Shown one piece after another: positions 29,292 to 41,817 of a stretch of DNA of 64,000 nucleotides. The position numbers and the translations under genes were made by a program. Position 1 is the first letter of the stretch, and each line of letters begins with the position of its first letter. This DNA comes from Trichuris trichiura (lineage: Eukaryota; Nematoda; Enoplea; Trichinellida; Trichuridae), in contig JBAJFE010000011.1 of assembly GCA_037903355.1 (NCBI GenBank), positions 877,001 through 941,000 on the forward strand. Direction: 5' to 3'. A model generated the notes under the pieces. It searched no databases. It was not told the origin of the DNA and worked only from the letters and a program-made list of their open reading frames with translations.

Positions 29292-32200
29292 TCAACCAGC
29301 CGTAACCTGTGAATCCATTTTTGAACCGCGACTGATCACTTCCACAAGCTTGTACAAACCAGGATCGATGAGAGCGAGTTGTGCTATCATTTCACGCTGG
29401 GTACTTGACGATGCAGCGCTGATATAGATGGCCAATCTTTTTGCCAGACGGCTGCGATCCGCGTCAGACAGAACCTATTTAAGCGACCGTCAATAACAAA
29501 CGCAAAAATGAACATGCAAAAAACCGTACTGAAGTCCAATAGAGATTTGGCTGCCAGTAAGGATCTTCCAAACGTCTGCATCCTACTTTTGGCAGAAAAT
29601 TGTTTTCCTCAGCGCCTAAAAAAATGAAAGACGCTCGTTGCAACCGTTCACCAAGTAAAAACAGACGTGGTTAGCGTTTGCAATTTATCACGGAAAAGTC
29701 AATTTTCAATACAAAGCCTTCCGTTGAAGATGAATGAGGTTTCGACACCCAACCTTCTTTGGCAGACCAGATGAGTTTGCTTCCGAGAGCTCTGCCGCGC
29801 TCAATAAATACTTTGCACAAAAAAGTGCTCCCCGCGGGGAATTGTAAACATTTGCACAGCCGCTATGAAAAGCCGCACTCATTCGAAACAAAATAATGCT
29901 TAAACATTGGCACAGTACTCACAGTGAACTTTGAAAACGGTTGCTACCGATGACTCATTTTTGACAAACAAGACAATTAGGAGAGAGCACCATTTTACCA
30001 TGCAACTCAAAACAATGCGTAGGTTTCGCATTCCACTGGCTTAACTAAAATAAAATAATGGCTTCGCATAAAAGTCATGAAATGCATGCGCGTCAGCAAG
30101 CAAGTTTCCCGCTACGCTAATACGACGAATATATCGACGTAGGCTGTGCAAAGCAGATCTAAAAACAAAAACGAGCAGTTCCTAGTATTTCAAAAATTGA
30201 ATATGGAGAATCATTGGGCGCTTGCTTCCGCCAGTTAACGAAAGTAAAGCTAACCTTTAACAGTGCCAATGACGTTTCCCTAGTTGCGCACCTCATTTAC
30301 ACGACTAAAGCTTACTCAAAGGTGCAGTAAATTGCAAACATGCTTGCATTGAACGATGGGGGACCAAATCAAATAAAAATGCACCTATGATGTCGTACCA
30401 AGCCGAGTTGACCGCCTGTTCGCTCTGACATACTGGTAATGGCTAAAAGTTGGCACGATATTATAATTACGTTACGTTATAGTCGACATTACGTATCGCA
30501 ATGGATTCAAGATGGGCTCAATTCCAAACGAGCACCCATCTTCTACGTACGAGTTGCCAACGCCATGGTCGACAATGCTACGCAGCGTTAAAAGGCCGAA
30601 TGGCATTAGGGGACAAAAAGAACGCAGCCATACCTTTAAAAAAAAAAGATCAAGCAAAGCTGGCCTGACTGTGAGTCGATGTAGCAGACGCCTACTTTTG
30701 TTTGATCCAGCGGATTCCAATCCAAAAATTCCGCCTCCGCTTCAGTCAACGTCTGCAACTGTACACGAAATTGTATCTTTTCGCCATTTCTTATATTTTC
30801 TTTCAAATCATCTACAAAGGTTGCCTTGCTTGGCGACTCATCGCAATGCAGCAAGTGCTGCTTGGTTAACCTCCCGTTGGTAAGAAACTACAAAAAAACA
30901 TTTGTCAACCGTCGACTAAATGCATTAATGGAAGATTACGCTGAAAATAAATCTGCAGTATGACGAATCACCATCCAAGTTAGTCATACGGAATGTGCGT
31001 GCACTGTAGGCATTCATTACACCGTGGGCCGCCGGTACGCGGCGAGGACCAAAAGAGAGAAGAAAATTGTGCAGCGATTCCGGCTTGGCAATTACTTGTC
31101 GACAAAACCATTCCACCTCCTAAACACCGCAAGACAAATAAAGTAACAACAATGAGCAAAAAGGGGTGACAAAAGAGGAGTTGATTCGAAAAGATGCTTA
31201 GCTGTTCTTTGCTCTACTGTCACAAAGCTTTGAACGAGTAAGGTAAGGGAAGGAAAGCTACGATTTCTTGTTAGCACTAAAAAAAATACAGAACGCGGCA
31301 TCGCAAGTTGCCTAACTGAATTTTACTTAAGCTTACTGCACGTTAAAGGCAGTTTCCTTATTGACTAAACAAGGTTTCAACTGAGCGCGTTTTAGTTTAC
31401 TGTGCCCATGTAAATGCTTTTATAAAAATTGCTGCAGAATAGGTCCCTACAACTTGCAGTTCAAAATGGACTAAAAGATTTTTTTCAACTGCTGATAACG
31501 ATAGCCAATGAAGCTCGTCGCCACACTTAACGTAAGAATCAATTTAGTATCTTCGTTGTCAGTGCAAAGCATTTGACAACTCAATATTAACTTATGTTAA
31601 AATTGAGTACTGAATTTTCCGTTTTTTCACGCTCCCTCAATCCCTCTCTAACCGTGCGCACAGCTGCTTTCCCCTGAACGCATGCGTAATTCACCAGTAT
31701 TTTAGTTCAAATTTCCGAAAGCAAAGGTCGCCTAGCTTTCTTATGACTGAAGCAAACGACGTTTATTTTGGATTAATACCGAATCGCAGGTCAACTATTA
31801 GCCTTACGAACACACGGATATTTTTTAAGAATGCATTGATGCGGTACCTGAAAATCAAACGAAAAAGCCCAAGTACGAACTACCTTTCTCACGCACAACT
31901 GCCAACTTTAGCCAACCTAAGATATCTTGGAATCATTAGGTAAAGCTACAGAGTATGGATGGAAAGTGGTGGCCAAGAGGACCATAAAGGGACGATGTTA
32001 CAGTATGCGTCTAGAGACCTTCGAAATTTGCCCTTGACAATGGCTTTATTTACTTTGCCACTCCGACCGGTCGGTACACATAGGAAGGGGAAAGTTTGAT
32101 AAAGATCGCGTGGACACTGGTAAAACTACGACTGTTGACTGAAGGCGAAAATCTGGCATTACAATAGGCCAGAATGAAGTCAACGCACTTGCTTTGTCAT

Positions 32201-32803
32201 TTAGGAGACCTTTCAATTCAGGCGCACCTGCTGATGCCAATCACGCGTCGCTCTTAACACAGCGCTACGATGCATTATTCATGAACGGCTTACCTGGCTG
32301 CGTTCCATCATAGTACGGTCATCTTTCAGCGAAGAATCCATGCGCAACGTCACTGGTAGGCTGCTGGCAAGGATGGCAAACTTCTCAGCGGGAAAGAAGA
32401 CCTCGAAACCCGTAGCGGATGCTGGACAAACGGCGTCAGCTGCACAAACGATCACCGTTGTTTCAACAGGCATCACATTTCCCTTGAACAATACCTTTGG
32501 AAGTGCAACGAACTTGTACTTTCTCTGTTTGCCCAATGTCGCTTAGAAACTTTGCCTTCGTGTAGTGACTTATGTCTGACGTTACCTCGAAGGTGCCACT
32601 TAGATCTGCGAAAATGAAACTTGTCGGCTAGGCGGAATAGTGGCGATCAAAAAAATTGCTTACCAACAACATGCCAGTCCATGAGACAAACGAAAAAATA
32701 ACTGTTAATGTCTACAGTTAGAGGCACCATAATTACCTGCGCATCTTCAATGTCTACTATAGCTAAAAAAGGACGCGCGAAAGTTGCGTCACCAATGAAT
32801 TGC
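29292..32803 (-). CDS. Catalase-fold protein, probably catalytically dead (N-terminus unresolved)
   Basis: Exons in consistent phase: 32664-32803, 32495-32605, 32294-32439, 30940-31119, 30696-30887, 30493-30633, 30385-30442, 29812-29862, 29530-29615 and 29292-29474 (TGA). Diagnostic matches to haem catalases are GTFEVTSDISHYTKAKF (catalase FEVTHDITKYSKAK), PESLHNFLLSFGPRRVPAAH, the NPLDQTKVW junction, and the C-terminal VLSDADRSRLAKRL helix. Key residues are gone. The VVHAKGAGAFG loop that carries the catalytic His reads VVDLSG. The GNNTP Asn is replaced in ASSLP. The segment with the haem-ligand Tyr (RLFAYPD...HRHRLG) is reduced to LRY. Reading frames stay open across ten exons, so it does not look like a decayed pseudogene. 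The first exon(s) upstream of 32803, perhaps near 33012, are uncertain, and the 1.17-kb intron 31120-32293 could hide a further small exon. Confidence 0.7.
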
Positions 32804-33214
32804 CTTTAGACGACACAGTCTCGGGGAGCACATAGTTGCTGGAGAAATGACGCCTTGGAGGCGCGAACCCGAACAATGAATAAAACGCTGAAAGCGAACA
32901 CAATACGCCACGCAAACGCCGCGGGGTTGGACAAGTTGAGAAAGGAGGAAAAGTTCAAAAAAGAAATTACGCGGAAAGGAATGTTTAAATACTGCTTCGT
33001 GACAGCCATCATGCAAAAGCAGCCTTAATGACGCCAACAGCCGATGGTGACCGACGTATGTCAGTTTCAAATTTTGGCTTTAATGGAACGAAAGATGGGG
33101 AACGCCAATCGTTCCGCCGCGCGTCGAACGTTCATTTATACAGCGTCAACAGTCGCTAGGGAAGAGCCCGTCAAATTAAAGGGATCTTTGGCGAACAGAA
33201 GAATCAAGTCAGAC

Positions 33215-34974
33215 TCATTTCATTTCTTGAATCTGCTTGATTAAATAGGCTTTTTCGTCATTGAACTGTTCGTCCTCGGTGCGCTCAGCGTGAAATTTGC
33301 TCAGAAAGTCGACCAGTCGTTCTCGATTTCGTATGAGAATATCCGCAATTGGTTTAGGCTTTGCTGGATTGGCAACAAATACCTATAGCAAAATGGTCTG
33401 CCGATGCAACGTCGTCGACCGACCGGCGAACGTATAAATTGCTAACCTTGAAAACATGGAATGCTTCGAACTGAATGCTACGACTGCGCTCAATCAGCAG
33501 ATTCATCATTAACTTCAAATTTTCCGGATTACTGATGTACCTAGTCATCACATTGAAATTGTGCCGGTCGAGCAGCAATTCGCCAAGCAGCTGAAATGGT
33601 ACAAAAATTAAGCATGGCGCCCCCGCGCGCTGGGTCAAGGTGAAAAACAAAATCGGCGGGAAAAAATGAAGCAATAAAAAAAAGTAGCACACTTTAAGCG
33701 ACTGCCGTCTTGTTACATAGTTTTCCGAATTGAGCAACTGCTGATAGGAGTCAAAGAATCTATCGTAGTTCTGCTCCAGGAATTCGGCACACAATACTTT
33801 GTGCTTTGTAATCAATTCCTGCAAAAGTCGACCTTCAGCCAACGTCGAAACCGTTCGTAATACGCAATGAAACATCAAAGTGTCGCTTTTCATCTATCGT
33901 CTGTGCATGTCCACCGCATAAGGCGGAAACAGATGAGCGTAAACACATCGAACGAGCTCCAAAGAGGGTCTCTCCTTGGGAGAGTTCGACCTTTTGGGGA
34001 CAAGCGCTTATTCGCCAATTACGCTACGCTTACCTTGAAGGTGCTGAACGCATCGGAAGCGACTTCAAAGGTTGGACCCTCAACGTAAGAGAAAAAATTG
34101 TATATCTCTTCAAAGGACAGTATCATTCTGGCCAATGGTTCGTGTCGTACACATTCCCTCAACATGCTACCGCAACTGTGAGCGATCTCAGCCACTTCGT
34201 AGCTGAAACGAAATCATCCTTCCGCTTTTAATCATAAGTTAAAATACGCTTCGGAGCGAAAGAATTGCGCGTGTCCAGGCAATATAGAATCGACAACTGG
34301 TACCCATTCAACCAGAACGACCAAAGGACTCTGGACGCTAAATCAGGACGTCACGGAGGAAAAGCACGTCAACGGTAGTTCGAAGAGAAATCTTAAGGAA
34401 ACTTAGCCTCAACGCACGCTTACCCTTTTATCAAGGCAATTAGCACCTCCGGCTTTGTGTAAAGGTATTCGACCGTTGGAGATCTCATGCCGATCTGTCT
34501 CCGTAACAAGTTATTGAATATCAATGCCACATCCTTTTTCGACTGAAAATATAAGCACTTGTTAGTTGATCTCGAACAAATAAATCTCATCGAAAAAACC
34601 GTTTTTTTCTAAAAAAAGAATAAAAAACCTTTATTAGGAAAAGAGACGAACCTCAAAATCAAATCTGGCCAAATTGTTGACTAGCAATGGCAACAGACCG
34701 GACACGTAGCTTTCCTGCGCAAGTTGGGCGATCAACTCGGTCTGCGGTTCCGTGTCGGCGGTGCCGTAGAGGACCGCCTTGACAGCTTGCAGATTGCGAG
34801 CAGCCTCCTCCTGCAGCTGCAGCATAAAGTGGCGTAAAGGCAGAAGCAGGACAGAGTGCCACTCTCTCTCGCCTTTTCACATTTCTTTTCACCGCGTTCC
34901 AGGAGAACCACTGCGTCCTTCAGGCTTTTCACGATGTCCGCTGGGTGCTTAAGCGACTTTCCGAACAAAGGCAT
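33215..34974 (-). CDS. mop-25: MO25/CAB39 scaffold of the LKB1-STRAD kinase complex
   Basis: Armadillo-like scaffold that binds STRAD and activates LKB1 and other STE20-type kinases in the cytoplasm. Seven exons join in phase: 34873-34974, 34652-34816, 34424-34542, 34034-34202, 33693-33818, 33447-33590 and 33215-33382, giving 330 residues, the usual length. The start [15 protein letters not shown] matches the family N-terminus. [26 protein letters not shown] and the tail [12 protein letters not shown] are strongly conserved. The first intron (34817-34872) begins with GC after an AAG. That placement aligns [13 protein letters not shown] with human KAEKATEEVSKNL without gaps; no GT donor nearby has the required phase without deleting conserved residues. 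The catalase-fold gene follows downstream on the same strand. Confidence 0.96.
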
Positions 34975-37900
34975 CGAACGAGACTGGTCGTCAGCGAGCG
35001 CCAATGGGACCAACTTTTCGGACGTCTAAAACTCTAACCTACATACTATGAAAGCAACATTTGCGACAAGCGTAAAGCACCTGGCAACCGTGAGGTAGCA
35101 CAGTGGAACGTCGAAAACCGTCCAGAACCAGGCGCCCGACAGTTGTACCTCAATGATAATCAAGCCAGTTAAGAAAATACGTAGTTTTCGAGCGCGCGAA
35201 GCTCAGCCGTTGATAACAGACGTCGTTATAGACGTCTTCCGCGTTACGGAAATTTGCCGCAGGCACAAAATGTACATTCCTTGCTTATTTACAGCCGACA
35301 AAACATGTTTCATACGCTGACAATCCCATCCTACTTTACTGAATGTATCAAAGGTAAACTAATTTTGACAGCAGCTACAGGTAAGGAAGCACCTGTCCTA
35401 GCAGTACGATTTTTGACGAGCGAAACCATCTTGATTCGCGTTGTCTTCACATGAGCGTCTACAGGACAAGGTAAGGCTAAAAATATTGAAGACTGGCTAA
35501 GCTAATAACGTATACTTAATGAGCGCTAGGCGACCGTTAGGGGAGGTCATATTTTCGATATAATTAATTTTACTACTGATAATTCAACCAGCTGAAATAA
35601 AATGAGCATTGCCAAGCAACTTCTTGACGAATGGTCGCACAGAGCACGCTCACCAACAAGAGGTTATGAATTGAAACGTCAATACCGTTACTGTAGTAAG
35701 TAAAGAGAAATCAAGGATGTTAAAAGACTCGTTGAAAAACTGCTTTAGCACATGGTGAAAGGTTTTTCAAATGAAAGCTTCAGGTCAGTTCGCGTAGAAT
35801 TGTTAAATTTAATGCGTACCACCCACTCTCTTTGTTCCGCTCGTTTCAAAATTATCCCACCATTCGGTGAAACAGGTTTTGCGATCAGAAGATGACACTT
35901 CTGTTTATTGCCGAGCGTACTGGTCGACGCGTTGTGCGCTTTGGATATTTATGCTGTACAGCGCAACGCTCCAAGCGCAAATGCAACAATGAATAGTACG
36001 GAGGTGCGCCGAAGTTATGCATAACCACGAACGCGCGAAGCACGTTGTTTAACAAAAACTTTTGCTTACCAGTTTTGAGCGCCCACAAAAAGGGTCGTTT
36101 CAAATAATTTATGAACTTACAGGTCAGTCACAAAAACGTGCAAACTTTTAACCTGCATTCCACTTACCAAACGAAGTGTTCCAGCTGCAAATAAGCATAA
36201 GCGCGGCAGAAAAAAGGTCCAAATATCGCTGCTTTAAATCATCGACAAATTAGAACGACGATAATTGGAGGTTCATAATCTTGTTAGCTAAATGCTATAA
36301 AGCCCCCCATTCAAGTAATTATTTTCTCGTGACTACCGAATCTCTGCAATTGAGTAACACGCATCAATGCACATCCGCGCACGTTAAGAATGTTGCAAAA
36401 TAAAGCATATATTTATTTCTATGAAATGAGAGGCAAATTACCCAAAATTTTGCATATGCTTCACAATTCAGCCTCACGGGGGTGGGCAAATTGAGATCGT
36501 TCTATTTTCGCGCGTCACTATTACGTATTTCAATCTTCAAAAATAGGGTGAACCAAAACAACGGCACAGACAGATCACATTACGTTCCGCTGCATTGCCA
36601 CGGTAAATTAGGTTGTGAAAATAAAAAAACTAACCTTAAAAAAGTATAGTAAAAATAAAATCAGTTAATGGAAAACGAACGGAAACCCGAGTTGCGTCCT
36701 TTGGACAATAGAAGAATGAATACAACTTGTTTGTCAGTCAAACAAAACAAACATTTACGCAACGAACTCATTATGCTACTCGATAAATACGATGAAGTGA
36801 TCACGCGTAGCACAGCGAAGCAGGAAACTGCCGCATTTACAATAGCCCGTCAATCTGACAATGTTGTTAATAAAAACTTCGCACCCAGCATGAATATGCA
36901 AATCTAGTTGATTTTCGTTTGGATAACATTCAAAGAAGCTGCTCAACTCAGTTAAGCACAGATTCAAATGACACAACCGCTAAAAAACAGAACATACACG
37001 AAATAGTTTAATAATTTGTAACCTGAAGCTCAAACGAAGACATCTTTGAACATTTCCTCTCAAACTGCTGTTGAGGTAGATTCAATGAGACTGCAAAGTA
37101 GTATTTGTGCTGCTGCTAAGAACCTGCTCGTCTGTTATAGTCGGCGCCAATTGGCAGCCGTTCGCTTACAGCATAGTTGCAGAGCATTTATTCGGAAAAA
37201 GAATTAAGCCACTCACTGGCCTTTTAAGCCACATTTGAGCAATACCTTTGTTATCATTGGAAAAGACACTTATTGCTGGACGCCTTAATCATAAGATATG
37301 ATGTTCACGTAAAAATGATAGACATTTGAAAAGGAGTCGATTCACGCTGGTACGGCCGCATTTCGTTGCGTCACACGTGGTCGCTATTTTAAAAAATTAT
37401 CAATGATACAACAACTACAACCATCAATGTTTGTGAGCTAAAAATTCAAAAGTTAAAAGAAGATTACGTCAGGAATGCGTTTTCAAACAATGAGAATAAG
37501 GAAAGCATATAACGCTTACAAGGAACTATGGAATTAGCGTCATCCCTCCTTTACTCACTAAACTTTGCTATGAAAGGCCTGAAAATTTCGACCTTATAAA
37601 ATTTCGACATTTTCTTCAAAATTTCAAGCTCCATCAGATCTTTAACCCAAAACGGTAATATAATGTGAACACAAACTTAAGCGGATAGTCGACATGTTTT
37701 CCGGAGGAAATGTCCACATACAGCGACGCAACAAACGATTAAGACACCCGAGATGGGCATTCTTCGGCCTACGACGCTTTCGCTATCCCGGGAATTCTAA
37801 CTCGCATTTTAAAAAACTAAAGAAGTACTTCTTGAAGATTAAAAAAACAGAATTGGTAACGCAGCCGACCAGTACGCCAATCGATGAACTTTTCCTTTTA

Positions 37901-38788
37901 TAGCTGCTATCTCATTTCGCGAAACAGGCAAATTAATTTTTTTTGCACATAATGTACGTCACTTTCTGCTGCTTTGAAAATTGTTTTCTAAATAGCAATG
38001 GCCAATCGATAGTGAGCTGACTCCCTTAGCCGAGGCAACAGCCTATTGTTTAGCAGTGCAACAGATAAATTTGTGAATTTATTAAGTGGTCGTAACATGT
38101 AGATCAAAAATGATACTTTCCTTCCGCTTGTCAAAGGCGAACTTAAGGCGGTGCAAGAAAAAAGCAAAACCAAAACTGTATGCAAGTTTTGTTTGCATTT
38201 TAAGCGTACCAAAATACCAACCAAATAAACAACTACTGGCTCGGACCCAAAGGTTCGCTAGTTAGCTATGCCAAAAAAAGAAATACACGCAACTAGTTGT
38301 AGCTCTCAGGATGATGACTTAAATCGCCACCTATTAACCATTAATAAATTGCCCTTTGATAGCGGACCGCTCAATCAATAAGTGACGCCAAATTTGGCGT
38401 CCGCGAGAGCGGCCATTTTGGACAATAGTAATTATACGGCCTTTACGGCGTTACTCGCCCGATAATAGGTTTCGTCATTTTGCTCCAATTGGCCCGAAAG
38501 GACCACCTTCGCATCAGCTACTGCAAAATAACGCTCCCGGCATCGGACAAGCAACAAAAGGTTACAAGCGACACCCTTTTTATGCTTCCGCCACTGAGAA
38601 TGCCACTCGACAACCAAGCGAAAGGAACAAGAGCACCGCATGCGAAAGCTCATTGCCTAAAGAAGCGACACGATCGCCACGTGACCATTCGGCACCCGTT
38701 AATTACCGTTGGAGCCGCCGACGTGGATCACTGCCACTCGGAGCGACCATACGACCGGCGGTTGTCTTACACGTGTTTCCCGGAGGAA
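34975..38788. other. Intergenic between MO25 and the HEY gene (divergent promoters)
   Basis: No gene is supported. It includes the dispersed 15-base motif at 35099-35113 and, at 37697-37723, a near copy of the sequence around the HEY start codon. The plus-strand frame at 37694-37903 (69 codons, basic) overlaps that copy but shows no family resemblance. Confidence 0.4.
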
Positions 38789-41673
38789 ATGTCAACTTGC
38801 ACAGGTCTGCCGTATACCTCTACCGAGCGGGTCATCTCCGACTGCCTAATCTATGCGACCAGTCACAAGTTGGGCAAATACGTGAAAACAACCGATTGCG
38901 ACGATGAAACATGCAGGTATTGTTTTTTTTTGAATTAAGTATACATTTTATTTTGCTTAAAACTTTTCAACATAAACTACCGTAAGCAGCAGATCTGCCG
39001 ACATTTGCATGACTAACAAATGCTTGCTAAAATGGCACTTTGTATTTGTACGATGGCTATACACCTATATTCTGGGATACAGCGAAAGTCAACCTTTGAA
39101 TTTCTAAAAACACAAAAAAGGAAATTGCTTGCTTAACGTGTTGGCCACCCATCGTTCCTTAGAGTACAACGATTATTTTTTGAATCTAAGCATACGTGGT
39201 GAACATTACTTCCGCAATTACTAATAAACTGTTACGCGTCTACCATAAACGAGACTAAAGTTGTTAGATCGTTGGCTTACAAATAAAATGTCGACAAAAA
39301 AGAAAGTTAAATTTTCAAAAATCTTTTCTGTCCAACCGTATGACTCAAAGACTCAGTTCCAAACTTTCTTACTTGAACGGATGCAAATTATAGGACAGAT
39401 AGGCAGCAGTTTTAAAAACGCAGTCAATTTCTCCCATGAAAAATCATTGGAATTTTAATCAATTTTGAATCACCGAGGAATTAAGTGGAAAGTTAAATAT
39501 CAGTCAGAGAACTCATTCATCGGTTATCGCTGTCCGACACACGTAAACAGCTCAGTATTAACATACAATAAAGAAAAAACGCCACTGTATGGGTCAGTAC
39601 CTATTCAAACTATCTGAATACACGGCATACTGAGGCGTCCAACCATAGTATTATTCAACTCTGGATAGCATAGCTAAAGAAACAAGCTACTTTGCATTTT
39701 GGAGAAAGCTGCACTTAAATCGCGTTACCCAAATTTTAAAAACATTTCGTTTTTGCAGGATACCAACACAGAGCGACGAGGTGACTACAATAGGAAACAG
39801 AAGACGAAGAAGAGGCGTAAGTTTTTTATAATTTTTTTCTTAATTAACCGATTACGCTACAAAAAGCTTTAAACCACAAGACAACTACAACATGGCCGTA
39901 GTCCAATAATAATTTAGAATTCAAATAATACGCATGAACCCTGGAAACAGCTGGACAGCACGCGCTTGTAAGAGATGAGGTTGCAGTTATAAAGGTCACT
40001 ATTGGACGAATTGCACAATATGACCCGCCTGCTTATCATTATCCGACATCGCACAATAGCTAGAACAATCCGTTACGCAACAGTTGCCCTAGGAGGTCCT
40101 AACAATTTCAGCTGGCCTGCCATTCATAAAGCACAAAAGCACTATCTCTCCCACGTATAAAAAGAGTTTAACCGACATGCTAACTCTCTTCTAAGTGGCT
40201 TATTATATCTTTTCCTCTAGCCTTCTTCAGCGAGGAGAAACAGTCTCTCTTGGTCTACAGTGTCACTTGCGCGAAGAGGACAATGCCTACTTGCTTAAAT
40301 AAAACGCTTAAACGTTTCCGCTCAAGTTTAGTCGTTGTAAGATGAGTGACTCAGCGGGACAAGCTACTTGTACGCCCACGCGAAAGCAACAAAAGGTTAA
40401 CTGCCTGACGAACGCGAAACACAAAAATTGAAAAACATTTCTGCTTACTTTTCATACAGTTGAGCTGCTCAGATATTTGGCCTATAAACCGAACCGACGC
40501 TTAATACAAACGAGCCATAAGCATACTGTCAAACTGCAGCGCCCATATCAAAATAACCTGAACATTAAATAAAATACTGTAACTTAAAACCCGCTGAATT
40601 CTGTTTAAATATTTCAGAATAAAGACTCGCTGTTCTCAAAACTAGATGCAGTGCACGATATTAACCACCTATTTACGTTGCGTACGTTTAAAACAAACCA
40701 GTTCGCTGTGGACATTGCCTTACTGTCCTTGTGTATTAATATGTTTTTGCAAGACAACTGATCTCTAGAGCAGAAGAGAAGAAGAGTATCGGAAACAGAA
40801 ATGAAAATCGTAAAATTATTGAGCTTGTGGTTCAACCTGGTCGCCGGTGCTACTGTAGTCATAAGTGGGGCCCTAACGAAACGAACAGTAAACTCAGCGG
40901 GGACTGACCGATAAAAATGAGAAACAGCAGACTAAACAGGATGAATTACAGCTAAGCTGGGCAACACAGACAAAAGATGCGTAGGAATTAAGACTTGTGC
41001 TTCCAAAGTTTTATCAAACATTTTTAAGTTCAAACGTAGCTTTTTAGATTATTGAAAAACGTAGGCGAGATCGAATCAACCATTGCTTGGGGGAGCTTCG
41101 TTGTCTCGTACCGGCAGCTATTGAAAAACATGGCAGCCAGAAGTTGGAAAAGGCTGAGATCTTGCAACTTACCGTCGAATACTTGCGATTTCTGACTGCT
41201 TCAGGTACGTATACCCAATAGGCGCATACTGCTCACGCCAGCTATTTCAATCAGGAAACGATAATGTGACGTGCGACTTGCAGCGCCTGGCAACCGATTA
41301 TCTTCTAGCAGGTTACAGAGAATGTGTAGCCGAAGTAGCCAAATACCTATATTCGGTCGAAGGTCTCGACCAACAAAACCCACTGCGCAATCGACTTATC
41401 TCTCATTTACAATATTATGGAACGCAGTGGGCCACAACTGCTTGTCACCTGCGAATCAATGCAGCCGCACCGTACCAAACGCCACCGTGGTCAACAAACG
41501 TTACACCTGTGTGCGCTGCGGGACATCCCGCCGCAGGGATGTGTTCACCGGATATGAGCTTCGGTAACCCCAATTCTTATTGTGCAACAAATTCTTCCCC
41601 GCTGCCTAGTTTTCAAAATTCTACTCGAATAGTCAATGGCAGCAAACAATGGTTTAGCAATCGTTCCTACTAG
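38789..41673 (+). CDS. HEY/HESR-type bHLH-Orange transcriptional repressor
   Basis: Exons 38789-38916, 39759-39816, 41048-41204 and 41255-41673 join in phase to 253 residues. The bHLH reads [17 protein letters not shown]...[27 protein letters not shown]. The Gly before IIEKRRRDR, where Hairy/E(spl) proteins have Pro, and the [14 protein letters not shown] loop are HEY hallmarks. The Orange domain follows ([19 protein letters not shown]). The C-terminal tail is rich in Ser, Pro and Asn and ends KQWFSNRSY, with no YRPW or WRPW Groucho motif. HEY proteins typically act downstream of Notch as DNA-binding repressors. The ATG at 38789 is chosen because exon 1 then joins exon 2 in phase; the frame stays open upstream to about 38480. 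It is convergent with RPL35A, 144 bp between stops. Confidence 0.88.
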
Positions 41674-41817
41674 TCCAGTAATAAAAAATTATATGACCAG
41701 ACAACTTTACTTGATCTGAATCATTAAACAGCCGCGAGATGGACAATCTGGCTTTCAAATATTCGACGGATACAACATCTAGAACGAAGATAATAAAGAA
41801 CAGCACATGTAACTTTA

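Noticed and set aside
32279..32536. 85-codon minus-strand open frame first taken as a catalase N-terminal exon
   Set aside because: The adjacent frame, split by an intron between 32495 and 32439, gives the real catalase-like sequence (GTFEVTSDISHY). The long frame is partly intronic.
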